A stretch of DNA of 64,000 nt from Leguminivora glycinivorella (GCF_023078275.1 NC_062980.1:11674783-11738782), one strand, 5' to 3'; positions 49,433-61,821 are shown, counted from the stretch's first letter. The notes: generated from the sequence alone by a model not told the origin. Made by a program: numbers and translations.

Positions 49433-50165
49433 GCATCTCAATAAAAATCATTCTAGTAACTAATAACTAAACTGTGCATTTTTACTTACGTTTACTAAGT
49501 TAAATAACCAACTAAATATTCTAAACTAATCAATGAACTAAATACCACTACAGACTCTACAGATTCTAGATAATTATTCACTATTACAAATCTGCTTTCT
49601 TTTATATTTCATAAAATGGTAGCACATGGTACGAACGGCAGTACGAAGTTCCCGCAACAGACATAAACTAACATGGCCCCATGCCTAGTCGTTTACGTGA
49701 AAGGGATAGCATATCACATTGTTAACTCGGTAAAGAGGGATGGAGGCGCCTCGGCGCCGCTCAGCACAACCATATTGACCAGTATAAATGAACTCCGCGG
49801 ACAATAAACAATATTCAACAAAATAATTAATTTGACTTAACTGTGGAATGTTGTTCCATCTTTTTTACATGTAGAAGTGTTAGAAGACTTGCCACACCAC
49901 TTTATGCTGTAAGAGACCATTGTTTGCAACCAAAATTGATTATTTAAGATTTTTTCCCGAGCGGACACGGACACTGTTAGCGGGTCGTATACTTGGGCGC
50001 TACTGATCGGTGTCGCACGCGTTCAAACTTTTATAAACCTGATTTGTCGTATGCTTGGTGACCGCGAGTCGCCCTGTAAGGGCCATCTTGTTGTATTGAT
50101 CTGTGCTAATAAGATACGGTTCCTGTATCATATTTTTTTGTTAAAAGTTCACCTGCACGGGTAGC
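49433..50165. other. Unassigned DNA
   Basis: No gene or repeat recognised; ggcgcctcggcgcc near 49745 is a short GC palindrome. Confidence 0.4.
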
Positions 50166-50267
50166 ATGGTCATTCGATAGACGATAAAATATCAGGCCGT
50201 CCCTATCGCACTAATAGTAAGTGCGAAAGGGACGGCCAGATGTTTTATCATTTATCGCGCGACCATA
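50166..50267. mobile_element. Palindromic MITE, good copy
   Basis: The left arm aggccgtccctatcgcact and right arm agtgcgaaagggacggcc pair around a short loop; outer ends atggtcattcgatag and cgcgcgaccat also pair partly. About 102 bp. Related decayed copy at 27619-27727. Confidence 0.85.
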
Positions 50268-50875
50268 ATTGCCTGCCTGGACAGGACGTTAATGCACTTA
50301 AAGCATACAGGTCCATCTGTGACGGAAAACTTCACACATGTATATAGAGCCCAATGGAGGAAACGAAGGAAGAAGAATCCCAGAAGTGGGATCGTCTAAT
50401 TAAAAAAAACTGTAATTATTCAATGAGAAGTCAAGCCCTTTCGTAACTTCTGACTTTTCCATTTGTATACATGCCTCCACTTCGTCCACTTATATCTCGG
50501 TAGAGCATGAGGAGCGAGATTTTTCTTGACTGTCGGTCGACCCGATTCGAGCTTAATGATGTTAAATATGTGTTGATTCTGGATACGATATGAATCGGAT
50601 ATTATGGTCCTTTGACGATTTTGCTTTAAAATATCATATCCATATCGTATCAAAAGTTAGAATTGTACACATAGTTACGTCTGAGCGAAATACCTACATA
50701 ATAATACATATACCGACCTACATAAGAGTACCTATGACGGTATTCCAACCCAAAATATGTATACTGGGTCTTCCCCGTATTAACTTTGAGTTAAGATATT
50801 TTTACAAAATGTAGGTAACAGAATGTAGGCACTAAATAAAAAATGAAACGGGAGCACAGTAACAGACCTGGCCCC
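50268..50875. other. Unassigned AT-rich DNA
   Basis: No gene or repeat recognised; opposite-strand small frames overlap near 50590-50650. Confidence 0.4.
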
Positions 50876-51019
50876 GTAGCCGAATGGCATTTCTCCGACG
50901 CCAAACGAAAGCGATACGCCGCTGGCTCTGTCGCGCCAATACGCAAGCGCGATAGAGATAGATATCTACTAGCGCTTCGTTTCGTGAGCGTTTCGTGAGC
51001 GTTTGTGCCATTCGGCTAG
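50876..51019 (+). mobile_element. gtagccgaatggca-family MITE, intact copy
   Basis: The ends gtagccgaatggca and tgccattcggctag are inverted repeats. The interior has ctggctctgtcgcgcc, gcgatagagatagatat and a short duplication of gcgtttcgtga. Relatives at 4642-4712 and 35602-35859. Confidence 0.82.
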
Positions 51020-51510
51020 CCACCCTGTTATCTCTTATCAATCTGCTCTTACGAAGGTCGCTCTGATAAAAGATAAGTTTCAGCGGCACTGCACAGTGGA
51101 GACTTTCTCTACACTAAAATAAATGTATGCATCGTTAACTGAGTAATCGTTTAAAATCCGTTCATGGCTTTTTGATAATTTGTGGTCAAAGTTTAGTTAG
51201 ATACAACTGACACAAGGGCATTTGAAACGTTACGAAACATATATATGTATAAGTCCACATATTTTGACTCAACGAAGAAATAACACGAAATTCCATTGCT
51301 GAATTCTAGTATCAATATGAAGTAAGGACATAATGAGCATTCTCGTATTCATCTCGGACCTGTGAAACTGACGTGACACAACAATTTAACACGAGCACAA
51401 TTTTCACTAGCAATATTCGCATCCTTAATTAAATGGGCAGCAGCGAACTTTGACTACACGCCGTAATGAAGCTGCCAACCGCTGCCTCGTCCTGTGGCAT
51501 AATCCTTTCA
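51020..51510. other. Unassigned DNA
   Basis: No gene or repeat recognised. Confidence 0.4.
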
Positions 51511-52350
51511 GCAACCCGACCACCATATATTGTTCAATTACTGGGGTAAGGAACTCCAGTGACGGGAGTTTGGTTGCGATAATGGACGGGTACCCAATGA
51601 CAGTGATTACGTACATATCTAGTTTTTGCTCATCAGAGAATGTTGGGAACTGGGAGAATCTACTAAATTCGTAGTAGGTAACTAATTAGGTATGACCATG
51701 GATATAGATTTATTGTTTCCATGCGCGGATCCAGGGGGGGGGTCATGGGGGTCATGACCCCCCTGGAGCCTAGGTTGGCCATACAAATAGACCACGGGAC
51801 CCCCCCCCCCCCCGAGGTCTGGGCCTTTACCACGTGACCCCCCCTGGGCACGAAGCTGGATCCGCGCTTGATTGTTTCTGCAATTTCGCATAATTTTTGA
51901 GGCAGTCTGTCCCGAATTTTTATCACGAAATCCATGTTGTAAAGGATGAAAATTTAGTAATGGTGGTCGACCATACCATATATTGTTCAATTATTGGAAT
52001 TTAGTTGCGATAATGGACGGGTACCTACCCAATGACAGTGTTGGATTAGATATCTGGTTTTTGCTCATCAGAGGATGTTGGGAGGATAGTATATTTTGAC
52101 TGAAGATGTGTGAAGATTTTTGTTTGTTACTGAATTTTGGCAGAAGTTTTGAGACATTGTATACTTTTTATCCCGAAATCTATGTTGTAAAAGGTGAAAA
52201 CTCTAGTAATGGTGGTCGACCATATATTATTCAGTTACTCCAGGAAGGAACTCCAATGACGGGAATTTAGTTGCGATAATGTTGGACGGGTACCCAATGA
52301 CAGTGTTGGGTTATTAGATATCTGGTTTTTGCTCATCAGAGGATGTGGAT
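51511..52350 (+). repeat. Tandem repeat, about 250-bp unit, 3 diverged copies
   Basis: Blocks ccatatattgttcaatta, ttgcgataatggacgggtac, ccaatgacagtg and tttttgctcatcagag recur in order at about 51523-51645, 51976-52078 and 52215-52345. The lead-in cgaaatccatgttgtaaa...gtaatggtggtcgacc recurs 249 bp apart (51957 and 52206). The first spacing is longer because a hAT MITE sits between copies 1 and 2. Minus-strand frames across the units do not stay in phase, so this is not a coding repeat. Confidence 0.82.
51720..51870. mobile_element. hAT-type MITE, copy 3, complete
   Basis: The ends catgcgcggatccag and ctggatccgcgcttg are flanked by an exact 8-base target duplication ATTGTTTC at 51712-51719 and 51871-51878. 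Length 151 bp. This is the cleanest copy and fixes the family as hAT-like. The minus frames 51663-51935 and 51682-51990 run through its homopolymers and are not genes. Confidence 0.93.
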
Positions 52351-53740
52351 GACATAGTAGTAGGTAAAACAGTGATAATGTGAAAATTTTAGCTGTTTTT
52401 CAAAGAATATAATAGATGGCACTTGGCAGATTAAAAAATTCTAACATTCGATTATCGTTATCCCGGAATTCATCTTAGAAACGGTAAGATTTCGGTACTT
52501 AATCCAAAATTATATGACAGTATTATTAAACACAGCTCTACGAAAACGAAATTTATTTTGAGAGCAAAAACTGGTGATTCATATTTATAGGGTTTAAACA
52601 CGGAATTACTCCCCGTTAAGTAAACAATAAACATTTCACTAAACAATTAGATACAATTAGGGGCAAAGATCAAATACCTACTCGGCTTTATTGTTTGTTA
52701 ATACGATGAATTTTCTTATCTAAACGACAAAACACAGATAACGCTAATTGTTATGTAAGTATGATAAAACAGAATACAAATTCTAAAACATTAGCTATGT
52801 GTCGGCCAAATATATATCGTTGCTGATAACATGTTTAAATATGCCCACCGATGTTCGGCTAATGGGTCAGCCCATTGTCAGCTGGTTATTCAACATTGAG
52901 GAATGCGTACAACGCATTAAGGGCAAATAGACTCCCGTATCTGAGGTACAAAAGAGTATTGACATGGCGAGATAACCGTATCTGAGTGTAAACTTGTGTG
53001 GTATCTTGCGGTCGGTTTACACTTATTGTGCCGTTATCGCGGCTAGCGCATTATAATGTCCGATAAGCAAATAAATGGCTATTCTCCGAGCCGGCACTAT
53101 CAGGTCGCTTACCGCTTTTACTCGACATCCAATACGTACGAGATTCTTCTGTATTTGAATTTAAGTGACGCGATCGACGGACGCGATGGAAAATCAATTT
53201 AGCATGCAAATGCAACTGGAATACAAACCTTCCATTGCAATTCCGTTTCTCCCAAATTACTGTAGGTACTCGAGATATGATTGGAGCAGGCGGCCCGACC
53301 CGTCTCGCACTAACCGCCGGGTAACGACTAGAGACTTGGCTCGACGTCGACGTTGCTTCCACCCAAGTTTCACGAGTAAACTTGAGTTGTCAACTTAAGC
53401 AAGTGCAAACCGCTTCTGAAGTAAACGTACATAATATACATGAGTACCTATGCATCTCGAGTGTCAAAGGCTTTGTGCAGCGGTTGAACATTGGAAGTTT
53501 GTCTCGTTAGTTAGATTCATATGTGAGCAAAGTTACTAGACCAGTTCTTCAACTTCAATTAGTATTGAGTGTTTATTTCATTGAACTTTAGTTAAATACT
53601 TCAAGTTATATTACACTAGGAGAAAAATGGTAGTTCATAGATATTCATAACGGCCATATCATATCGCATGATTAATAAATGTGGATTTTCTGTCTCGGGA
53701 GAATTAGAAGTGGGTGGCGATAGAGAAGAGAAATTGTACT
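52351..53740. other. No gene seen; GC-richer patch at 53040-53400
   Basis: The patch 53040-53400 is non-repetitive and open on both strands (103 and 77 codons) without domains; it may be regulatory. Confidence 0.35.
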
Positions 53741-53744
53741 GTAC

Positions 53745-54130
53745 GCATCATGTAGCGTAGGCGTTAGATTGTAGCTTGAATGCAAATTGAAATAGTGTGC
53801 AAGCTGCGATGGTGCGCGCGAGTGGCGATGCCGATGGCGCGCCGCGTTCGTTCACTTCGCGCAGGCTATATTTAGTGGCAGCCGAGGTGCAGCGGCGGAC
53901 GCCGCCCGCCGTCTGACCTACCGCAACCACGCTGTCACAGTTCCGATGCGCTCGCACAGCCTCTCACCCAACTTCACGAGGATGCACCGGCGGGCACGTA
54001 CGCGCATACCTAACCGCAATTTCAGTTCCGCCTACTCACAAATGTATCCGTTAACTCGACGCACTTTTCGAAATTCAGTGGAAGCACTGAGGCGAAAGAT
54101 AGCGCATGCAGTCAATCGGAAGATGTAGTC
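53745..54130 (+). promoter_or_regulatory. GC-rich island with TATA-like motif
   Basis: A sharply GC/CpG-rich segment (53810-53950) holds ctatattta at 53866-53874, preceded and followed by GC-rich DNA. A TCAGTT initiator-like site lies near 54022. It could be a second promoter of the gene starting at 47.7 kb or of another transcript; the strand is uncertain because the TATA-like motif works in both directions. Confidence 0.3.
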
Positions 54131-54308
54131 GTAGATGGAACGACTCGTTGAACATTATCCGAAATAATTTTATATTAAGCTTTCGGCCTTTCATAGCGAA
54201 TAAATCAGTGGGCGCGATAAATGTAACGAGATGATAATGCTCATAAGCAGCAAATTAGAAAAATAAAGAGCGTAATCAATTCGATATTAGTAATTTAAGA
54301 GAAACAAT

Positions 54309-54735
54309 TTTTCCCCTCACTAGCTCGGAAACACGTGTTTTGTCCTTTAATACCAGCGGGTAAAAACGCATTTTATCCACTAGTGGGTAAAGTAATTTGA
54401 CCTTGAATAAAGTCAAATTAACTGCTTTAAAGTTGATAAAAGTAGGTGAATCTAGTAATAAAGATGATTTACCACCTGTGGAACTACTGGAAGCAGTGAT
54501 AAATGCATTTTTTGCGTTGTAGTTTCCTCGCTATAGTGAGGGGAAAAGTTTTGTGTTACACTCGGGTGCAAATGTATTTTACTTCTCGTGTGTTAAAAAC
54601 CTCGCAAGTTCAGGATTCTATTCTCGAACCACTCGCTTCGCTCGTGGTTCAACTATAGAATCCTTTCACTTGCTCGTTTTTCAATTCCACACTCGGCGTT
54701 AAAATACAACTTTGCCCCCTTGTATAACAAATAAC
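54309..54735 (+). repeat. Interspersed lepidopteran repeat (ttttcccctcactagc family)
   Basis: The first part is bounded by ttttcccctcactagc and gctatagtgaggggaaaa (inverted, 54318-54549). A second part holds the hairpin cgaaccactcgcttcgctcg / tggttc and ends tttgcccccttgtataacaa. This is recognised as a familiar moth repeat from sequence; its class is unclear. Confidence 0.6.
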
Positions 54736-55315
54736 TATTGCTGGGGCCGTTAAATAAAATTAATTCCAACGCTCCGGAGCCTTTATAGACTGGAATTATT
54801 ACTTTCCGCAAAAGTACGTAATCCTATATTAACCCTAAACCTCTAGATGAAATTCGTGTTTATTTTTACGAGTAATTAATGATGGTGATAATCTATATTT
54901 ATTCAGATCTACGTACACCACTAATGTATTTAGCTAGAAAGGCAGTGTTGCAAACACGATGAAACATTTAGTAACGCACGCAGGCATTGTAAACATCTGT
55001 ATTTATAAAAAAATAAATGAGTAATTAAGTAGGTCAGTAACATTTATGTATATTTTGTAACTTTATACATAGATTTCAAATTCTTCGGGAATTTCTGGTA
55101 AAAAATCTTTATTCTATTTGAAGCATAAGAACTCTTCCCTTCTGTTCTGGAAACCCATTATTTTGTCAGATACAATAGGCAAAAGAGGCAGTCTTCACAT
55201 TTGCTCTACAAGTTCCTTCGACTCCTCTGAATACTGCATACGCTCTTACCTATACAACAGTTTAACAGATAAATCTAAATCTGTATGGTGTCCTAAAATG
55301 TATACAAGGCAACAG
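54736..55315. other. Unassigned DNA
   Basis: The 72-codon frame 55118-55336 has no domain. Nothing else recognised. Confidence 0.4.
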
Positions 55316-55317
55316 AG

Positions 55318-55445
55318 TGCGGGAGGCAGCGAGTAAAGTGCTGAGTGTTGTCGCCGGGCCGGGTGCGTCGGCCGCCGGCGCGCCGCGGCGCCGGCTGGGT
55401 CAGCCGCCTCTATTACAGCCCAGATTGATCGCTCTGTCGGGGTTC
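55318..55445. promoter_or_regulatory. Very GC-rich island
   Basis: A 60-base core (55360-55410) consists almost only of G and C with nested palindromes (ggccgccggcgcgcc). It could be a CpG promoter element or an exon of a GC-rich transcript; no splice sites are clear. Confidence 0.3.
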
Positions 55446-55786
55446 ACTGTATCTAGACTTCTAGACTAGGGCTGCCAGACATCTTACTGAACGGTTTTTG
55501 ATTACGAAGCTAAATCATCGGAGAAGGGCGACGAGCAAGATAACAGTCTATTGTTTCCCATAAAGTTTAAAGTCATAATGTATGATTTGTCCGCATTTTA
55601 GTTAGTCTTAATTTGGGTTTTCTCAGAAATGTGTAACCGGATTGCCATAAAACAAAACCTAACCTAATCTTTCAACGAATGTCCTTAATGAAAACCCTGA
55701 AAGTTAACGGTTTCACAATTGTAGCTTACGATAATCTGGCAAAAATTACATTACGTACCTATGATCTATGATATGATAGTATAATT

Positions 55787-56083
55787 TATGTTGTTAAGAA
55801 TTTAGACTGTTTCACTAAGAATTCTGATATCCATAATTATAACACTAGAAACAAAAATAAGCTTGCCATAAAGAAGTTTCGTGTCCGTAAAGTACAGAAG
55901 TCATTTGTTGAGCAATGCATTCATTTTTATAATAAGTTACCTGACACTGCTTTGAGATTACCCCTCCCAGCTCTTAAGAACTACTTAAAAAAATCATTGA
56001 TGTTAAAGGCTTATTACAGAGTCGAGGACTATTTGACAGACAAACATGCATGGCCCGAACCAGAAACTTCAAAAAACGAATAG
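55787..56083 (+). pseudogene. LINE reverse-transcriptase C-terminal fragment
   Basis: One open frame without an ATG reads HNYNTRNKNKLAIKKFRVRK, then SFVEQCIHFYNKLPD and LKNYLKKSLMLKAYYRVEDYL before a stop TAG at about 56081. The NTRNK, FYNKLP and K-Y-Y motifs are typical of the C-terminal tail of Jockey/CR1-clade LINE proteins in insects. The catalytic part is absent, so the copy is 5'-truncated, though this remaining frame is unbroken, suggesting a young insertion. Confidence 0.82.
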
Positions 56084-56576
56084 CAATTAAAATAATTGTA
56101 TTATGTGCAGAGGACACAGTTCAGATAAGAAAGCACATCAAATATTTTATATTTTATGTTGTGTAAATTACATATTTAATGACATTGAGATTCATATTAT
56201 CTTTTTCTTCTGTGACAATTTGATATGTTTTCTCTGAAGAAGAACGACGTATTATTAAGCAATAATATAATTTATTGAAATTAATTTCCATAGAGTACCT
56301 AGTCTGTTCATATTCTTTGATGAATACTTTTGCATGTTAAATTGTATCTTGTTATTGAATGCATGTTAATTATAAGATGTAATGTTTTGAAAAGAAGTTG
56401 CCCGCCGAGTTTCTTGCCGGTCCCATAGTGGATACTCCCCTCCCAACTGAGGGGGGGCTGAAATCTTCTCGAGGCTGAGGCGTAGGGTTAGAGCCGGCGT
56501 AGCTTTATTTGACGTTCATATGCGCATTGTAATATGCCTACTTGAAAAGTAAATATTTCATTTTCATTTTTTTTTC
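56084..56576 (+). repeat. LINE 3' UTR and tail
   Basis: Follows the fragment above: cccgccgagtttcttgccgg, then cctacttgaaaagtaaatat and a (TTTCAT)n-like tail. The order is typical of this LINE's 3' end in Lepidoptera. Confidence 0.75.
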
Positions 56577-58486
56577 ATTATGACTATCAGTAAATTATAT
56601 TCAATTGAATAAAGGTATCCGTAAGATGGACTTCAGAGGGTTACCTAACTAGTCGATACAACCATACGATCAATAATCGCTATTGATAGAAAAACGGTAA
56701 GATGCTATCAAACTAAAGTAATTCAATAAGTCTTTATGTTTATTACGAAACATCAGGCATTTTAATAAAAGTATATTATACTTAGAGCTGAATGCATTTA
56801 AGGAAACTTGTTTCTAACAGCCGACATTGATGGCAACCTTAGACTAGAAAGACTTCTTTTATCAACTAGAACTAGTCGATGATTAAAATGTGATATCAGC
56901 AAACTGTACCTGGTCTACTGGAACTTAGAGACTTTAAATTGTAAGGACGTTGAAGTCATGAATTAAAATAGGTACTTATAAATACTTGATACTAAACCAC
57001 AGTCTACAAAAATATGTAAATGAACACCGCTAAATATAAAGTAGATTAATCTTCGGCGATTTCTACAAGGTTTCTGTTAGGTTTTATTCAGTACCAGACC
57101 CACGATAATATGTCTTATTATGAATCAGTCTTGTAAATTATGATTATCATGAACGTTAAGATTTATCCATCCTCTCGGTAATAAATGGCTATTAACTGCA
57201 ACGCAAGGTTTCATTTTAGTCATAATTTCTGAATAATTTTACTGACGTCACTCGTTATTCACGTAACCTTTTATTGCTTCTTATCTGATATTTTATTGCA
57301 ATCCGCGATAAAATAAGAGGTGCTCCACAAGGCGTGTAGATAAGAATTGTGTGTCGGTTGCCAGGCTGTGCTTTGCTTTCGGCCCTCCGGCTCCGTATCA
57401 TTGTTATATTACAATGGATTTTAATTAAAGTTGTACTGTAGTTTTTGAAACCGTATTTGTAGTTGTTGCCTCTATTTTTAGGTGCTTTTCCGTATAAACT
57501 TTCCTCTTCGCTGCAAAATCTACAGCCGTTGTGCGAGTCATGTTGCCCGACGCTCGCTAAAATAGTTATGAGAATTGAAAGCCCCACTAGTTGCCCACGC
57601 TGGCATTCAAATCTGCGCTGGCTTGTATTTTTACTAACCAAGTATTTGAGCAATTTAAAATGCAAATCACATTCCGCTGTTCTGCAAATAGGAATTTTGC
57701 CGATTAATGATCGAATTTTGTGTAACAGTCGATGTAGCAGTAACTAATGAGTGATTTTTTGATAACTGACACTGACATTTACTCTTAAAATATAATAGTT
57801 CCATTAAAGCCAAACCAAATTTTAGTTAAATTCGTGATAAAATATCTAAAACCAATACCTACTATTTTAGTTTTTTCTCGAATTTATGAGAATATTTTGC
57901 TGTCGAATTGGCTCGGTAGTTCAAACAATAGTCTCATTTGCACTTAGTCCATAAAAACGGCAGAGTGCCGCAGTGCTATATCAATACGTACCGGATTCGC
58001 TATTCGAATAACGAGTCCATATCGCTGAACAAACCGTGTACACTCTGAATCATAACCGACCGTCACTGAACAGTCATGTCACGTCACACATTAGCTAACG
58101 AAGGAAACCCTTCAAGTTCCAAGGTTCACTTGACAATGTGTAATTTAAGTTATTTGTGATGAAGCGTAGGGTTGGCTTTCGCTATCGCCGCCCTCGTCAC
58201 GCAGCGTGCGGATGTCACTGATAACTCCCAACAATGTCATGTGCGTCGCGTCTTGTTTTCCTTACACAGTAGTGATAACGTGAATAACAATCGCTGTGGC
58301 TATTTGCATGTACATATATTTTGCCAGGTACGGGGTTCGCGCGAGTCCTTTTCGATAAGGAAGGTTAATAGCCAAAACAAGTGATATATTCTGTATTGAA
58401 ATGTTTAATAAATATGACTGCATCTGTGCATACTGCATAGTAAGGGTTAAAGTACCTAAACTATTGAAGGCCGGCTAAGTTTTATA
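56577..58486. other. No gene supported
   Basis: Overlapping frames 57255-57665 (minus, 136 codons) and 57463-57747 (plus, 94 codons) have no recognisable motifs. The 57930-58100 part is GC-richer. No repeat ends recognised. Confidence 0.35.
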
Positions 58487-58765
58487 TTAGACTTATATTG
58501 ACCGGGATATAGACCGTGATTACCTTTTTGATTACCTTTTTGTTCAGACCATCGAGTGTGAACGCGATCAGTGGTAACGCTGAAAGTGAACGCAGCCGAC
58601 GCGCGCGAAGGAGGGTAGATCGCGCGCTGTCTATACAACTTTAACATCCACCCGCCTTCGTCAGTTTTCCGTGATCATGATGCATGCAACTGCGTCGAAA
58701 TATCGGGAGCTCGACAAAAATCAAAAAGGTAATCACGGTCTATATCCCGGTCAATATAAGTCTAA
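58487..58765. mobile_element. Element with exact 47-base inverted repeats
   Basis: 58487-58533 and 58719-58765 are exact reverse complements over 47 bases (starting ttagacttatattgaccggg). The 185-base interior is GC-richer with ctgaaagtgaacgcagccg and gcatgcaactgcgtcg. It resembles a foldback element common in moths. The minus frame 58456-58647 lies inside it. Confidence 0.75.
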
Positions 58766-61260
58766 TGAAAATAACCGTGAATCATTCAAAACTCTTAAAG
58801 TTTTATATTGTGTCTAAAACGAACAGTGTTTTAAAAAATATGACGCTCTTCGTGCATATGATGTGTTGTGGTACTTGTGGTAGGTACGTTACAAATTTAG
58901 CAGCACCTCCTATGTATTTATTATATATAAATATAACCTACGCCCACTTACAGTGTTACTTTAAACATTGTTCAAGATTGTCACACCATAAAATGGAAAA
59001 ATGGTTACGCTATTCATGAAACAAATCAATACGTGTCGGAGAAGTAATGTTAAACTTCTGAACAATTTTTCATTTTATGGAAGTTATGAGATTTATGTCG
59101 TAGCTACCCGGAAGCCGGGACGCAGTCGACCCGGAATTGGCAGTAATTCTTTTGAGAAGTCGCTTAAGAGAATTTCTCCTTATCTTTCATTACGAGAGAG
59201 AGAGATATCAAATTTGTTAGATTCAATTCCACGCGCGATGATCGCCCTGAGGCCGGCAAAGTACCGATTACGAAAGTTGAGTTGAAGGACGGATCATTTT
59301 GTATTCTGTAATTTATTTCTCCGTAGTATCTTAAAGGCTGATAACGCAAACATTTATAAAACCTTAATTAAACATACATAGTTTGTATTACGTGTTGGCG
59401 TCATATTTGTATACGGTGGACTAGATAACTTTTATAAATTGGTAGCAAACAATTATATAATTTAAACAGCGTAAAAACTACTAGGTCAAAACTGCTAAGA
59501 GCTATATTTTAATAGGAAAAGCCATTACCGGGCAGCTTTGTCAAATGCTTCCACGATCGCTTATAGGAATCGTAAAGGCAGGAAAGAGGGCATGGGAGGG
59601 GTAATGGGCCTCTCCGCGTGTGGCAAAGTCGATAATTGGGCCCATTAGGCGTCGACTGCAGGTGCCCGCCGGCGAATTATTTAGAAGCTTCGCTACTCGC
59701 CTTATAGCCTAGCATATTACTTATTTCACCATCCAAACTGCAAAGCGCAAAGCATAACACACTGCCTTAAACAATGCCGCCGAACAAAGTCAAAGCGAAA
59801 TTAAACCCAAAATGCTGCATGCTTTCCTAGCATAACGTAAGAGAAAGCTGGAAAATCGATCGTGTAAAGCGAATACTTAGCTGAAACATTTCGTGGGAAA
59901 AATTGCGTGTACAAAGTAGCCTTTCACGTCGGAACAACGTTTCCAGTAATGATCGCCATTAATAATGGAGACTGACGACCTTCTGGCAAAGCGGGCTTAT
60001 AAAATTCATGTCAGAAGCGTCCTTAAAGTCCCTCCGTGATTGCCAGTGCCGGGAGGTACCCGAAGTGTTAAGTCACCTGGGATTTTCTCCCAAGTTTCCG
60101 TGCCAGCGGGCGCAGCCGAACTGTTAACACTTTTAAGATTTAAAAATTCCCTTTCGTTGACATTTATTGGAAAGAGCTTTGAAACTACTTCTTGTTAAGT
60201 TGTTAGATACCTGTCTTCTGCGCTGCGAGCTGCGAGTCTTTAAACTCTTTATGTATGTTTGTTTATATATAAATAACATACGTTCAGACATACACGGCAC
60301 GGCATACTTTTTAATACCTTAATATAGGATTTTGAAATACTTCAAATGTATAAACTAAAAAATATGTATTTTTTGTTTCAGGTATGTTTCTACTTTTACG
60401 TGAAATTTGTGAAACTCAACTCACGTAAGCCAGACAATTTTTTTCTACTTATAAATAAGTGAAATATTGAAGTGTAAGTATACCGGGTGGGATATCAATC
60501 ATAATTGTAAGAAATCTGGGTTTGATGTCTAGACTAACAAACTTGGAGGGACATATTTTCAAATTTAATGATAAATTATCTTTGAAATTCATTTTATTTC
60601 GTTAACAATTGAATTCTAAATGACTTATTCAAATTGTAATCATCACACGTCAGCTTCTTTGTCCTTTATTTACGCAGACAATGGTATGTCCTGGTGGAAT
60701 CTTCAATTAAATCAGAGGGTTCATAACCTCGCCCGACCCGCACCCGCATCGCTGTCAACCAATCACGGGGCTTAGGTCTCCTGCGCACCCATTCATTTTG
60801 GCTATTCAGAACCATGTGTGAGGCTTACTGCGTGAGGCAGTGGCTACAGGATTATGAATTTCCTTGTGCGGCTAATAGAAATGTGAGACTCGGTCACGAT
60901 ATTGACGTAGCCGCGTTGAGAATGTATAAGTTATTTAGTAATTATTCTGTTACCCGATCATTTATAGTACCTATTTCGTTGTAATGGGAATTACTTAGAA
61001 GATTCAATAAACTACATAATGGACGTATTATTAGCATTAACTGCTGTAATAATTTATGACTAAGATGTGTTCAATGGGGCATAGAAATGAGGTCATGGTA
61101 GATCTATTTCAATATAGACAGGGATAGAAACAAGGAAGCAATAAACGCTTCTGACTCTGCTAGACTGAGTTCAGTCTGGAATCTTTAACAGCAATATTTC
61201 TTAGAATCCTTTATGTATCCACAAAACTTGGTTTTCTGTCGTTTCCTTTCATTTCAAAGT
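58766..61260. other. Mostly unique DNA; GC-richer 59540-60130
   Basis: The 59540-60130 part has a different, less AT-rich texture with no long frame, and may be regulatory. A (GA)n run lies at 59196-59206. A ccaatca motif occurs near 60758 in another GC-richer patch. No gene is supported. Confidence 0.35.
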
Positions 61261-61269
61261 CTGGTAGTG

Positions 61270-61400
61270 GTTCATATTCATATTCATATTTATTTATTGC
61301 ATCCATGGTGTTATAAGATGTTACAAAGTAGGTGTGCTCATGGACCCTATTAGGGCGTGGCAATATAACTACATTTACATTAAACACTAACACTACACAT
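61270..61400 (-). repeat. LINE-type 3' tail on the minus strand
   Basis: attcatattcatatttattta followed by attgcatccatggtgttat has the form of a minus-strand LINE 3' end with a short tandem tail. Confidence 0.45.
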
Positions 61401-61423
61401 TTTACTAGGTAAAATAGTACATT

Positions 61424-61540
61424 ACGATACAAGTGCGTAAAAAAGGAAGTTCGAAACGAGTGGCGATAGATTAAAACACGACCGAAGGGAGTGTTTTAAA
61501 TCGACACGAATTCCGAATTTCCTTTTCGCACGTGTATCGT
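61424..61540. mobile_element. Short inverted-repeat element
   Basis: The ends acgatacaagtgcg and cgcacgtgtatcgt are inverted repeats; the interior has aaacacgaccgaagggagtg. A familiar moth repeat unit; longer flanks (to about 61630) may belong to it. Confidence 0.65.
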
Positions 61541-61679
61541 ACCACGTTTTTCAGTACAGGTGAGCCTCCGAAGTTTTGACCTGGCATATAATGAACCACT
61601 TCTCGCACTAGTGCGTAAAAAAAACACCATTTGTACTGAAAACAAAACTTAAGTATTAACGCTTCATATAAATAAATAA

Positions 61680-61821
61680 ATAAGTTATTTAATTGTCCAT
61701 GAACTCTTATCTTGTTAACTTCCCGTAGTATATTGTAGTCGTTTAATTTAGAACCATACGTATCCAACACTTCATTCTGCATGTCATGGCTGCTTGGGTT
61801 ATACTCTAGCGTTATTACTGG
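61680..61821 (-). other. Coding-like fragment, unidentified
   Basis: On the minus strand a frame begins at 61821, just after a pyrimidine run and CAG (ttttccctttgccag), and gives MPVITLEYNPSSHDMQ... with fairly balanced amino-acid use, then reaches a ttatttatttattta tail of repeat type near 61685. It looks like the end of an exon or of a transposon-borne frame. No domain recognised. The longer 117-codon frame runs on into the 61424-61540 repeat and is not a gene as such. Confidence 0.3.

Noticed and set aside
57255..57665. 136-codon minus-strand frame
   Set aside because: No motif, overlaps another open frame on the opposite strand, no supporting signals.
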